From: Bacteroidales bacterium
GTDB lineage: Bacteria; Bacteroidota; Bacteroidia; Bacteroidales; GCA-2748055
Direction of reading: 5' to 3'
Assembly: GCA_023138875.1 (NCBI GenBank)
Contig: JAGLOO010000016.1
Coordinates: forward strand, 1 to 56,274
Length of the DNA stretch: 56,274 nucleotides
The position numbers were made by a program, and so were the translations under genes. Positions 1 to 8,423 of the stretch are shown one piece after another. The number at the start of each line of letters is the position of its first letter. Within the stretch, counting starts at the first letter, position 1. The notes under the pieces are model-generated. The model saw nothing but the letters and a program-made list of their open reading frames with translations, made no database searches and was not told the DNA's origin.

Positions 1-1
1 T

Positions 2-1123
2 TTGGAAATATTACAAATTAAGTTTCCCACAAATTGGGATTGCACCCAACTAATGGCATTAAACCCCGGGGGAAAGGAGAATTGTTTTCTCGTGCTGGGA
101 GAAAGCGAAAGTGGAGAAATTGCACTTGTTGAACAGAAGAAAGGTGATGGAAGAATAGTTGCGGTGGATTTAATCTCTTTGCAAGAACCGGAATATGGTT
201 TAAACACAGAAAACAAATACTTTTTTATGGTGAATGCCATTGGCAACAGGGTAAAGTATGGGGAGTATTACCCTGAAAAGCATAAATATGCCGAATTTGT
301 CGATCTATTGAAAGATTTGGGAGAAAAATACCCGTCAATTAAAATTGAAGAGGAAGGTGAAGCCACAGGGGAATTTAAAATTTATAGCATGAGCATGGGG
401 AATCCCTCTAATCCGGGCATACTAATTTATTCGAATGTCCATGGAAACGAGTGGGAAAATAGTTACGGAACATATGTTTTCATTAAATACCTTGCAGAGC
501 ATAAAGATCAAAATATAATTGACCTGGATAAGTATTTTTTGAAAGTTGTCCCGATTGTCAACCCCTTTGGACATGAACACATGACACGGCAGAATAAAAA
601 CCTGGTTGACCTCAATAGGAACGGGGATTATTTTTGGGATAAATATATCGGTGCAGACCCCGGTAATTATAAACCCGGAGCCTACGACTGGAAAGGAACC
701 TACCCTTTTTCCGAACCTGAATCAAAGATTTATAAAAATATATCAGAATCGGGTAACTTCCTTGCTTTGCTTGATCTTCATGGCAATCCTTCAGGGACAG
801 GTTTTAACAAATGGATGGGTGTTGCAGCCAATACCAAACCCGATGCATTTGAAAAAGGAGTATTATTCAAAGAAGCATTTAACAACAGTATCAGAGGAAG
901 GTATATTCTTATGCAGAAGAAAGAAAAAAAACCTGAACTCATGACAATTGAGAAAATACGAAAAAGCAAACTTTCACCAAATTTATACAATACAATTTCT
1001 AATGACAGGTATGGTTATATTGTTGAATTGTTATGTGGTTATGGTTCAACAGGATTCATCGTTATGCAGGATGATATTGTATGCGAACTTTGCGAAGCAT
1101 TTTGCAAAGTATTTGCCCCGTAA
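2..1123 (+). CDS. M14-family zinc carboxypeptidase-like protein (5' partial)
   Basis: The frame is open to the left edge and the first codon in the window is only a TTG, so the true start is probably upstream. The visible 373 residues carry the M14 metallopeptidase signature: the zinc ligands HxxE at H147 and E150, an Asn-Arg substrate-binding pair at N205-R206, a third ligand H260 in LLDLHGN, and a likely catalytic Glu at E342 in YIVELLCGYG. The family removes C-terminal residues from peptides or hydrolyses related amide bonds. The substrate cannot be read from the sequence. The roughly 120 residues before the catalytic domain are not recognised. The neighbouring genes give no functional link, so it probably belongs to the unit to the left of the window. 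Confidence 0.8.
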   Translation: MEILQIKFPTNWDCTQLMALNPGGKENCFLVLGESESGEIALVEQKKGDGRIVAVDLISLQEPEYGLNTENKYFFMVNAIGNRVKYGEYYPEKHKYAEFVDLLKDLGEKYPSIKIEEEGEATGEFKIYSMSMGNPSNPGILIYSNVHGNEWENSYGTYVFIKYLAEHKDQNIIDLDKYFLKVVPIVNPFGHEHMTRQNKNLVDLNRNGDYFWDKYIGADPGNYKPGAYDWKGTYPFSEPESKIYKNISESGNFLALLDLHGNPSGTGFNKWMGVAANTKPDAFEKGVLFKEAFNNSIRGRYILMQKKEKKPELMTIEKIRKSKLSPNLYNTISNDRYGYIVELLCGYGSTGFIVMQDDIVCELCEAFCKVFAP

Positions 1124-1397
1124 AACAAGTGAACTGACTCCAAATCCTTTAAGAATCAGATGAGCCGAGCGGCTATCGGGATAGAAATCAGATGCGCGCA
1201 CCAATCGATGGGACTATGATTCCCACCAAAAGCCCCGTTTCCTGAAGCCCCCCTACGATCCAAAGTGGCACTGCCGAGTGTCCAGAGCCCCCCTTTGAAC
1301 ACATAGTCTTTGCAGATTGTCGCCAGTCCCTGCTGGGAAATGGCCCTCAGACTGTCCCCACCAAGGTGTTTCAGTGTCCGCCAGGCAGCCAGGCCTT
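1124..1397. other. GC-rich intergenic fossil between carboxypeptidase and GntR genes
   Basis: Bases about 1160-1397 are clearly richer in G+C than the flanking AT-rich genes. On the minus strand a frame of about 80 codons stays open from about 1397 down to a TGA near 1160. It includes the peptides LKHLGGDSLRAISQQG and ATICKDYVFKGG. It has no plausible start because it abuts the 3' end of the GntR gene. It looks like a residue of a deleted or mobile gene; I do not recognise the family. Confidence 0.35.
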
Positions 1398-2147
1398 CTA
1401 TATTTCAGGATTTGAAATAACAGAAAACTTATATTTGTCTCCTCTATAAAATGACTTTTCAATTTCTACAACTGCTCCATCTTTACAAAAAACAGCACTA
1501 TCTAAAATAAAAACAGGCAGTGGTATTGCAGACTCGAAATAATTACCAGTTGTATCCGGATTAAATATTGTAGTGCTTAGCGTTTGTTTGATCCCTTCTA
1601 ATTCCAAACTATAAACCTGTTCATAAATTGCAAAGAAAGACTTTGTTGACTCCAGCATATTAATTTTCGGACACTTGGTTAGCGAGATATACCTGGTTTC
1701 GTCTTTCATTAATATATCATCGGCATACCGCAGCCTGTGAATTCTAACAACTTTGCCTTCAATTATATAATGATGCCCGCTTATTTCAGCAGAAATGCCG
1801 GCATTTATGACTTCCTTTTCAAGTATTACATTCCTGGGCTTAAACCCTTCCATAATAAGTTTCTCATCAAACCCCTCACGGGTAGTGTATATCGAGCCTA
1901 ATGTCCTCGTCAAATGTACGTCCTCTGATCGATTCAAGACAAATGTGCCTTTCCCTTTAATTCTAATAGCCCATCCTTTCAATTCAATCTCTAATAAACT
2001 TTTACGAGCTGTTGTATTGCTTACTTTATAAGTACTGATTATTTCAGTCTCCGAAGGAACTTTTTCTCCTGGCTGATACTCGCCAGACTCAATACTATTG
2101 ATAATTTCTTCGCTAATAGAAATATATTTTGCGATTTTATTACTCAT
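1398..2147 (-). CDS. GntR-family transcriptional regulator (HutC/UTRA type)
   Basis: A 249-residue cytoplasmic repressor or activator. Residues about 5-72 form the GntR winged helix: ISEEIINSIESGEYQPGEKV, then PSETEIISTYKVSNTTARKS, ending in the KGKGTFV wing. The remaining 170 residues fit a UTRA ligand-binding domain (VVRIHRLRYAD, DETRYIS), which in this subfamily binds a small sugar or sugar-phosphate effector. The gene is divergent from the MFS carrier at 2349. A perfect palindrome sits about 20 bp upstream of its start and could be an autoregulatory site. It is the only local DNA-binding regulator, so it is the best candidate to control the transporter, isomerase and first SusC genes. That link is inference. 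Confidence 0.88.
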   Translation of the reverse strand: MSNKIAKYISISEEIINSIESGEYQPGEKVPSETEIISTYKVSNTTARKSLLEIELKGWAIRIKGKGTFVLNRSEDVHLTRTLGSIYTTREGFDEKLIMEGFKPRNVILEKEVINAGISAEISGHHYIIEGKVVRIHRLRYADDILMKDETRYISLTKCPKINMLESTKSFFAIYEQVYSLELEGIKQTLSTTIFNPDTTGNYFESAIPLPVFILDSAVFCKDGAVVEIEKSFYRGDKYKFSVISNPEI

Positions 2148-2165
2148 AAATTTTGATTCTAGTTA

Positions 2166-2181
2166 TTTGCAGTACTGCAAA
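2166..2181. promoter_or_regulatory. Perfect 16-bp palindrome upstream of the GntR gene
   Basis: The sequence TTTGCAGTACTGCAAA is its own reverse complement. It lies 18 bp upstream of the start codon of the GntR-family regulator, where an autoregulatory operator would be expected. The central GTAC-like core suits a dimeric winged-helix protein. No second exact copy was noticed in the window. Confidence 0.5.
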
Positions 2182-2285
2182 AAAAAAATACAAGTCTTTG
2201 TCAAATAGCCTAAATAGTGTCGACTAGAGACAAATTTACAATTTTATTATTACAAAAGTAAGAATAGCTAATTTTGAAAAGATAT

Positions 2286-2340
2286 TTTGAAATATTATTT
2301 TCTTTGTTATATTTGCAATAAAACTTCCTAGTGCGTTAAG
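2286..2340 (+). promoter_or_regulatory. Bacteroidota promoter plus half-conserved operator for the MFS-isomerase unit
   Basis: TTTG (2286-2289), an 18-bp spacer and TATATTTG (2308-2315) match the Bacteroidota -33/-7 consensus. Twelve bases further on, 2327-2340 (CCTAGTGCGTTAAG) matches 11 of 14 positions of the perfect palindrome in front of the first SusC gene, with the right half identical. The site lies just after the predicted transcription start and 8 bp before the MFS ATG, a position suited to repression. Confidence 0.6.
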
Positions 2341-2348
2341 TTATATTT

Positions 2349-3578
2349 ATGGACTTTAAAAATGTAAAAATACTTCCCTGGCTTATTGTTGGATTAGCAT
2401 TTGGCGCCACAGCATTAAGCTTCCTGGACCGTCAGGTATTATCTGTTTCAATAATCAGAATAAAAGAAGATTTTCCAATCTCGGATATTGAATATGGCTT
2501 TATAAATACAGGTTTTTTAGTAAGCTATGCCATCATGTTTACAGTTGGGGGAATATTGCTGGACAAATATGGGAGTAGACTCGGACTCGCAATTTCCGTT
2601 GGCATATGGTCTTTTGCTACCGCACTACACAGCATAGCAAATAGCGCCTTCCATTTGGGGATTTACCGTTTTATGCTTGGACTTGGAGAAGGAGGCGCTT
2701 TTCCTGGCGCTATCAAAGCTGTTGTAGAATGGGTTCCTAAAAGGAAGCAAGCACTGGCTAACGGGATAGCCATTGGAGGCTCAGCATTGGGAGCAGTTGT
2801 GGCGCCTCCGCTTTGTGTTTACCTAATTAATATAATCGGGTGGAGAGGGATTTTTGTGGTTACCAGTATTTTTGGATTTATATGGGTTCTCGCATGGCTG
2901 TATATTACCAAGAAAAGTAAAAAGATAGCGACTACAGAAACTGCTGCAAAAGAAAAAGTAAAAATTGACTATAAAGAAATTTTTCTTCATAAAGAAGTTT
3001 GGGTATTCATATGTATCCGATTTTTACTCGATCCCATATTCTATTTTTTCATGTTTTGGATACCAAAATACCTAAATGAAATAAGGGGTGTTGAACTTGA
3101 GAGAGTAGGGAATCTTTTTTGGATTCCATTCCTGGCACTTGGTTTATCGAATATATTAGGAGGCTGGATTTCTGATGCCGTATATATAAAAACATCAAAT
3201 CTGGATTTTGCCAGGAAAGTGGTTATGGGTGCTGCTGCATTATTAACACTGCCGGCCGCATTTATGAAAATAGCTCCTTCTCCCGAAATCGTAATAATGA
3301 TAATGTCAATTGTATTTTTTGCTCATGGATTATGGATTACAAACTACATAACCTCGATAAGTGATATGTTCGGGCGCAAAGTGACTTCGTCTATTATCGG
3401 ATTTTCAGGGACTGCCGGAGCAATCGCTGCATTTATTATCAACCCTGTTATTGGTCTGATTATCACAAAATTTTCGTACGACCCTATGTGGCTATATGCA
3501 GGAACAATGTATTCAGTAGCCTTTATTGGTTTTATTATTTTCATCCCCAGAATAAAAATGTTAAAAGCATATGCGTAA
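2349..3578 (+). CDS. MFS transporter, ACS/hexuronate-like family
   Basis: A 409-residue inner-membrane carrier with about 12 hydrophobic segments. The N-terminal LDRQVLSVSIIRIKEDF resembles the conserved start of anion:cation symporter family members (hexuronate, galactonate and related sugar-acid carriers). The loop 2-3 motif appears as GGILLDKYGSRLG and the family-typical RFMLGLGEGGAFPGA segment follows. It probably imports a monosaccharide or sugar acid released by the outer enzymes of this locus; the exact substrate is not determinable. It is followed after 36 bp by an isomerase on the same strand, so the two are probably co-transcribed from the promoter at 2286. Confidence 0.88.
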   Translation: MDFKNVKILPWLIVGLAFGATALSFLDRQVLSVSIIRIKEDFPISDIEYGFINTGFLVSYAIMFTVGGILLDKYGSRLGLAISVGIWSFATALHSIANSAFHLGIYRFMLGLGEGGAFPGAIKAVVEWVPKRKQALANGIAIGGSALGAVVAPPLCVYLINIIGWRGIFVVTSIFGFIWVLAWLYITKKSKKIATTETAAKEKVKIDYKEIFLHKEVWVFICIRFLLDPIFYFFMFWIPKYLNEIRGVELERVGNLFWIPFLALGLSNILGGWISDAVYIKTSNLDFARKVVMGAAALLTLPAAFMKIAPSPEIVIMIMSIVFFAHGLWITNYITSISDMFGRKVTSSIIGFSGTAGAIAAFIINPVIGLIITKFSYDPMWLYAGTMYSVAFIGFIIFIPRIKMLKAYA

Positions 3579-3614
3579 TTATAGTCTTATAGAAAAACTC
3601 ATGAAAGCATTAAA

Positions 3615-5090
3615 ATGGATAAAATTGAAAAGGTAGATATACCTCAGAAGGACAGATCTTTTACACAAAGGATTGGAGTATTCGGGGTTGGTTACGAACG
3701 TTACTGGGACCAATTCCCTGGTTTATATGATGAATTATTAGAGAAACAAGCAGCCCTGATTAAGAAAATACCGATTGAAGAAGCAAAGGTTTTTGATTTT
3801 GGAATGGTAGATAATGCAACTAAAGCTTATGAGTTGGTGAAGGTTATGGAAGCCGCAAATCTTGATTTGGTTTTTTGCAACATGTTAACATATGCAACAT
3901 CAGGAGTATTTGGGATTATTATCAAAACAATAAAAATCCCATTAGTTATGGTTGCCCTCCAGCCCCGTAAGGCATTAGATTACTCTCAAGCGTCAACATA
4001 CATGCAGCTAATGAACGATGATATCTGTGCGTTGCCGGAGTTTGCTGCTGTAGCAGTAAGAATGGGGAAACCTGTACCTGATATGATAATCGGCACATTG
4101 TACGACGACCGCGAAGCTGACCGCCAAATTGAAGAGTATTGCAGAATTGCAAAGACACTGCATGCTTTGAAAAATGCCCAATTAGGGCATATTGGACATC
4201 CGCTAAATTCAATGATGGATATGCAAACCGACCCAACCATGCTAACTGCATTTTTTGGATGTCATATCATTGAATTCGAAGCTAACCAGATAATGGATTG
4301 TTACAATGCAGTTACTGAAGAAGAAATTGAAAAAAGTGAAAAAAAAATCCTGGATTTCTTTGACACTCCCGAACCTGTTTCAGACCCCATCTCCATGAAA
4401 CTCAGAGAAGAGGATCTACGGATGGCTGCACAGGCAAGTGTTGCACTTAAGAAGTTCATGGAGGAAAATAACCTTGACGGTCTATCATACTATTATGATG
4501 GGCCAAAAGACAGCGAACTCAGGAAAGTAATGTCAAATTTAATTGTAGGAAATTCGCTGCTATCTGCCGAGGGTATTCCAATATGTGGCGAATCAGATCA
4601 AAAAACACTGATTGCCCTCCTGATAATGCAGACTCTTAATATCGGTGGCAGTTTTGCGGAATTCCACCCAATTGATTTTAATGATGGCTTTGTTCTGGTG
4701 GGTCATGATGGCCCGCATAATATCGCTATTGCCAATGGTAAACCGGTATTAAGAAGCCTGAAAAAATACCATGGCAAGCCAGGATTTGGAGCTGGAGTAG
4801 AGTTCAAAATAAAAGAAGGCCCTATCACAATGCTTTCAATCAATTCAACCTATGAAGGAAAATTCAAATTTATCATTGCTGAAGGAAATTCAGTAAGTGG
4901 AACAATCCCGCCAACAGGAAATACAAATACCCGTGGATTTTTCAAGCCTGACATTATAACATTCTTGTCACGATGGATAAAAGAAGGTCCGACACACCAT
5001 TTTGCATTAGGTATTGGGCATCATGCAAAAACAATTAAGAAAATTACAGATTATCTAAATATTGAATCAACAATAATCTCGCAAGATTAA
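3615..5090 (+). CDS. L-arabinose isomerase-like / fucose isomerase-superfamily protein
   Basis: A cytoplasmic protein of 491 residues, close to the length of AraA. Candidate metal ligands fall in the AraA order: Glu in AEGIPICGESD (E319 or E326), E349 in GGSFAEFHP, a His in GHDGPHN (H364 or H368), and C-terminal His residues near 461-470 (THHFALGIGHH). These suggest a Mn-dependent aldose-ketose isomerase. Identity to true AraA looks low, so the substrate may be another sugar. It sits behind the MFS carrier and ahead of two SusCD pairs, which suggests the first cytoplasmic step on the imported sugar. No kinase or epimerase partner is present in the window. Confidence 0.75.
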   Translation: MDKIEKVDIPQKDRSFTQRIGVFGVGYERYWDQFPGLYDELLEKQAALIKKIPIEEAKVFDFGMVDNATKAYELVKVMEAANLDLVFCNMLTYATSGVFGIIIKTIKIPLVMVALQPRKALDYSQASTYMQLMNDDICALPEFAAVAVRMGKPVPDMIIGTLYDDREADRQIEEYCRIAKTLHALKNAQLGHIGHPLNSMMDMQTDPTMLTAFFGCHIIEFEANQIMDCYNAVTEEEIEKSEKKILDFFDTPEPVSDPISMKLREEDLRMAAQASVALKKFMEENNLDGLSYYYDGPKDSELRKVMSNLIVGNSLLSAEGIPICGESDQKTLIALLIMQTLNIGGSFAEFHPIDFNDGFVLVGHDGPHNIAIANGKPVLRSLKKYHGKPGFGAGVEFKIKEGPITMLSINSTYEGKFKFIIAEGNSVSGTIPPTGNTNTRGFFKPDIITFLSRWIKEGPTHHFALGIGHHAKTIKKITDYLNIESTIISQD

Positions 5091-5111
5091 TTGTTAAAAA
5101 TAAAAAAATAT

Positions 5112-5167
5112 TTTGAATTTACATTTTCTTTCTTATATTTGTTTTCAATATTTCTTAACGCGTTAAG
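5112..5167 (+). promoter_or_regulatory. Promoter and perfect operator palindrome for the SusCD operon
   Basis: TTTG (5112-5115), an 18-bp spacer and TATATTTG (5134-5141) form a canonical Bacteroidota promoter. It is followed 12 bases later by CTTAACGCGTTAAG (5154-5167), a perfect 14-bp palindrome. Element, spacing and operator are repeated almost exactly in front of the MFS gene at 2286-2340, which implies shared control. The central CG resembles LacI-type operators, but the only local regulator is of GntR type. Confidence 0.65.
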
Positions 5168-5208
5168 TAACACATGGACCAGAATATGATTATTCAAAAA
5201 ATTCAAAT

Positions 5209-8200
5209 ATGAAAAAATCGTTTATAGGTTTGAGCCTGGGGAAAAGCATAGCCGGATTATTCAGGATTATGAGAATTGAGCTGTTTTTATTGTGCTTTAC
5301 TGGAATTTCTCTTTTTACCAATGCATATTCACAAAACCAACCTGACAAGATCATAACCGGAACGATAGTTGATGCCTCCGGGCAAACTTTGCCCGGAGTA
5401 ACTATTCTGGTAAAAGGAACAAATATTGGTGCAATGACCAATCTGGATGGGTTTTTCACCCTTCCCATACCTGTAAATGCTCAAACACTAGTAATCTCAT
5501 TTATCGGAATGGGCACAAAAGAAATTGATATAGGAACTCAAACACAATTCGATGTCACTCTTGAAGAAGAAAGAATTGGCTTGGATGAAGTTGTAGTAAT
5601 TGGTTACGGACAACAGAAAAAAGAGAGTGTCGTTGGTGCTATCAGTCAGGTTTCCAGTGACATTCTGGAACGTACAGGAGGTGTGGCGAACCTTGCTCAG
5701 GCCCTGACAGGTCAATTGCCGGGAGTAACTACAATTCAATCATCAGGTGAGCCCGGGAACGATGATCCCAAGATCCTGATTCGTGGTATGTCGACATGGA
5801 ATAATGCTGAACCACTGGTTTTGGTTGATGGTGTTGAACGAAAAATGAACGACATCGATATTAGTGAAGTTGAGAGTATATCAATCCTTAAAGATGCATC
5901 TGCCACAGCTGTATTTGGAGTGAAAGGCGCTGAAGGGGTAATTCTTATTCGTACAAAGCGCGGTAAACTTGGAAAAACACATCTAACATTTGAAGTAAAT
6001 TCAGGAATTAAGGTCCTGTCGCGAACACCAGATAAATTCGACTCTTACAGAGGACTGCAATACCGTAATAATGCAATCGAATATGAACTCCCTGTAAAAG
6101 AACAAGGCTGGGGGGCATACACGCCTATTGAAATGCTGAACCGTTATCGCAAGCCACAAGCTCCAGGCGACGAATATATTTTCCCAAATGTAGACTGGAA
6201 AAACGAAATGTTAAAAGATTTTGCCTTTTCGCATCGCGTAAACCTTAACATTACTGGCGGTACTGCTTTTACAAAATATTTTGGATCAATAAGCTACATA
6301 AATGATAGTGATATCCTAAAATCAGGGCTTGACAATGGCAAAGGATACAAATCAAAATGGGCTTACCAACGTTTTAACTTTCGCAGTAATATTGACTTAA
6401 ACCTAACATCAACGACTACACTTTCAGTTAATCTATCCGGATACCTTGGAGTAAAAAATGAAAGCTTTTTTGCGGAGAGTAATGACCATTTATTCGCAGC
6501 ATTCTACCAGAAATCGCCCAATGTTTTTCCGGTTCGTTTTCCAGACGGAACGTGGGGCTACACTCCAAACTCAAATGATTCAAACCCGGTTTCGTATATA
6601 AATAACTGGGGACTTGAAAAGATTATTCGCAGCCAGGTGAATACTGATTTCAGATTGAAGCAACAACTTGATTTTATTACAGAAGGATTGAGTGCTCAGG
6701 CTTCATTGTCGTATGATAACAGATTTTACTCCAGTGGTGGAATTTTCGATCAGGCCAATATGCTTACCAAATATATATACCCCGATATAATAAATAAAGA
6801 ACCCGGAGAGAGTGACAATGACTATATTTCTTATAGCCCTACTGTAGGAATAAATGACTTCGACTTTTACATGCAACCTCCTACTTATTTAGCTGAAAGT
6901 ATGTTAGCGCAAGATCAATTTAACAAACGGCATGATTTAAACAATGCCTACCGCCGTATATTTTACCAATTCCAGATAAATTACACACGCACATTCAACA
7001 AACACGATGTAGGAGTAACCGCTTTAATGAACCGCGAAGAATATGCGAAAGGAAGTCGTTTCCCCACTTATCGTGAAGATTGGGTAGGCCGTGTCACATA
7101 CAATTATGACCGGCGTTATCTTTTCGAATCGAATGCTGCATATAACGGCTCAGAAAAATTTGCAAAAGATTATCGTTTTGGTTTTTTCCCGTCTGTTGCA
7201 GTGGGTTGGTTAGCCTCAAATGAGAAATTTATGCAAAAAAGCTGGCTCAACACACTTAAATTCCGCTATTCAATTGGAAAAGTCGGGAATGATAGTTTCT
7301 CTTCTCCTCGCTGGGCTTATGAAACCATTTGGGCAATAGATTCCGACGCAACAAGGTTTGGCACACCTACATCTGCCAGAAGTCCATATACACAGTATAT
7401 TGAAGCTGTTATTGGCAACCCATTTCTTCAATGGGAAGTATCAATCAAACAAAACTTAGGATTGGAACTTGCAGTTTTGAAAAACATGTTCAATCTGAAT
7501 ATTGACCTGTTCCGCGATGACCGCAGCAATATTTTCATGGATGCTTCACAAAGGAATATACCAAATTACTTCGGAGCTCAGCCTGTTGCTGCAAACATAG
7601 GTGAAACTGAAACCAAAGGATACGAAATTGAACTAAGATTTCACAATACAACAAGCAAAGGTTTCAATTACTGGTTTAATTGTAGTTATACACATGCAAT
7701 AGACAAAATCATATATAGCGAAGACCCTGAGTTAATGCCTGATTATCAAAAGAAAGAAGGATTCCAAATCGGACAAAACAAAACACAGCTACATGACGGA
7801 TACCTAAACAATTGGGACGAAGTATATGCTTCGGTATACTTGCAGTCAGACAACCAATACAAACTACCCGGAGACTTACGTATAATTGATTTTAATGGTG
7901 ATGGTACAATTGACACCTATGACGATGCTCCAAATGGCTATCCCTTGCGTCCTCAAAGCACTTACAATTTCTCTTTGGGGTTTGAATACAAAGGGTTTAG
8001 CGCCAACTTACAATTCTATGGTGTCTATAATGTCAGCCGCCCAATATACTATCTGACACCATTTAGCGACAGGAATGAATCCATCGTGTTCAATATCCAA
8101 CAAGATGTTTGGAGCCAGGATAATAACAATTCCGACTGGAAGGCAGAAAGATTTCAAAGTGCCAGTCCCAATGGCCAACTCTATATTTTCGACGGCTCAT

Positions 8201-8406
8201 ACCTTAGATTTAAAACAGCCGAAATTTCATATACCATCAATAGCAATCTGATCAAACAAGTTGGAATCAGTTCTGCCAGAGTTTTTCTCAACGGAAATAA
8301 TCTTTTCTTCTGGTCTGATATGCCGGATGACCGTGAAGACAACTCTTCAATCAACAAGTACCCAACCATTAAGCGTTTTAACCTCGGGGTAAACATTAAT
8401 TTTTAA
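5209..8406 (+). CDS. SusC/RagA-family TonB-dependent receptor (first pair)
   Basis: An outer-membrane, TonB-energised importer of 1065 residues that works with the SusD lipoprotein behind it. A signal peptide ends near residue 41 (FTNAYSQ). A carboxypeptidase-regulatory-like domain follows at about 48-135 (GTIVDASGQTLPGVTILVKG), then the TonB-box-like LDEVVVIGYGQQKKESVVG, a plug domain to about 255 (LVDGVER, ILKDASATAVFGVKGAEGVI), and a long beta-barrel ending in a terminal Phe (GVNINF). There is no N-terminal STN signalling domain, so this receptor is not expected to drive an ECF sigma factor. It is controlled by the promoter and palindrome just upstream. The SusD gene follows after 17 bp. 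Confidence 0.96.
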   Translation: MKKSFIGLSLGKSIAGLFRIMRIELFLLCFTGISLFTNAYSQNQPDKIITGTIVDASGQTLPGVTILVKGTNIGAMTNLDGFFTLPIPVNAQTLVISFIGMGTKEIDIGTQTQFDVTLEEERIGLDEVVVIGYGQQKKESVVGAISQVSSDILERTGGVANLAQALTGQLPGVTTIQSSGEPGNDDPKILIRGMSTWNNAEPLVLVDGVERKMNDIDISEVESISILKDASATAVFGVKGAEGVILIRTKRGKLGKTHLTFEVNSGIKVLSRTPDKFDSYRGLQYRNNAIEYELPVKEQGWGAYTPIEMLNRYRKPQAPGDEYIFPNVDWKNEMLKDFAFSHRVNLNITGGTAFTKYFGSISYINDSDILKSGLDNGKGYKSKWAYQRFNFRSNIDLNLTSTTTLSVNLSGYLGVKNESFFAESNDHLFAAFYQKSPNVFPVRFPDGTWGYTPNSNDSNPVSYINNWGLEKIIRSQVNTDFRLKQQLDFITEGLSAQASLSYDNRFYSSGGIFDQANMLTKYIYPDIINKEPGESDNDYISYSPTVGINDFDFYMQPPTYLAESMLAQDQFNKRHDLNNAYRRIFYQFQINYTRTFNKHDVGVTALMNREEYAKGSRFPTYREDWVGRVTYNYDRRYLFESNAAYNGSEKFAKDYRFGFFPSVAVGWLASNEKFMQKSWLNTLKFRYSIGKVGNDSFSSPRWAYETIWAIDSDATRFGTPTSARSPYTQYIEAVIGNPFLQWEVSIKQNLGLELAVLKNMFNLNIDLFRDDRSNIFMDASQRNIPNYFGAQPVAANIGETETKGYEIELRFHNTTSKGFNYWFNCSYTHAIDKIIYSEDPELMPDYQKKEGFQIGQNKTQLHDGYLNNWDEVYASVYLQSDNQYKLPGDLRIIDFNGDGTIDTYDDAPNGYPLRPQSTYNFSLGFEYKGFSANLQFYGVYNVSRPIYYLTPFSDRNESIVFNIQQDVWSQDNNNSDWKAERFQSASPNGQLYIFDGSYLRFKTAEISYTINSNLIKQVGISSARVFLNGNNLFFWSDMPDDREDNSSINKYPTIKRFNLGVNINF

Positions 8407-8423
8407 TCTAAAACCAATAGTCT

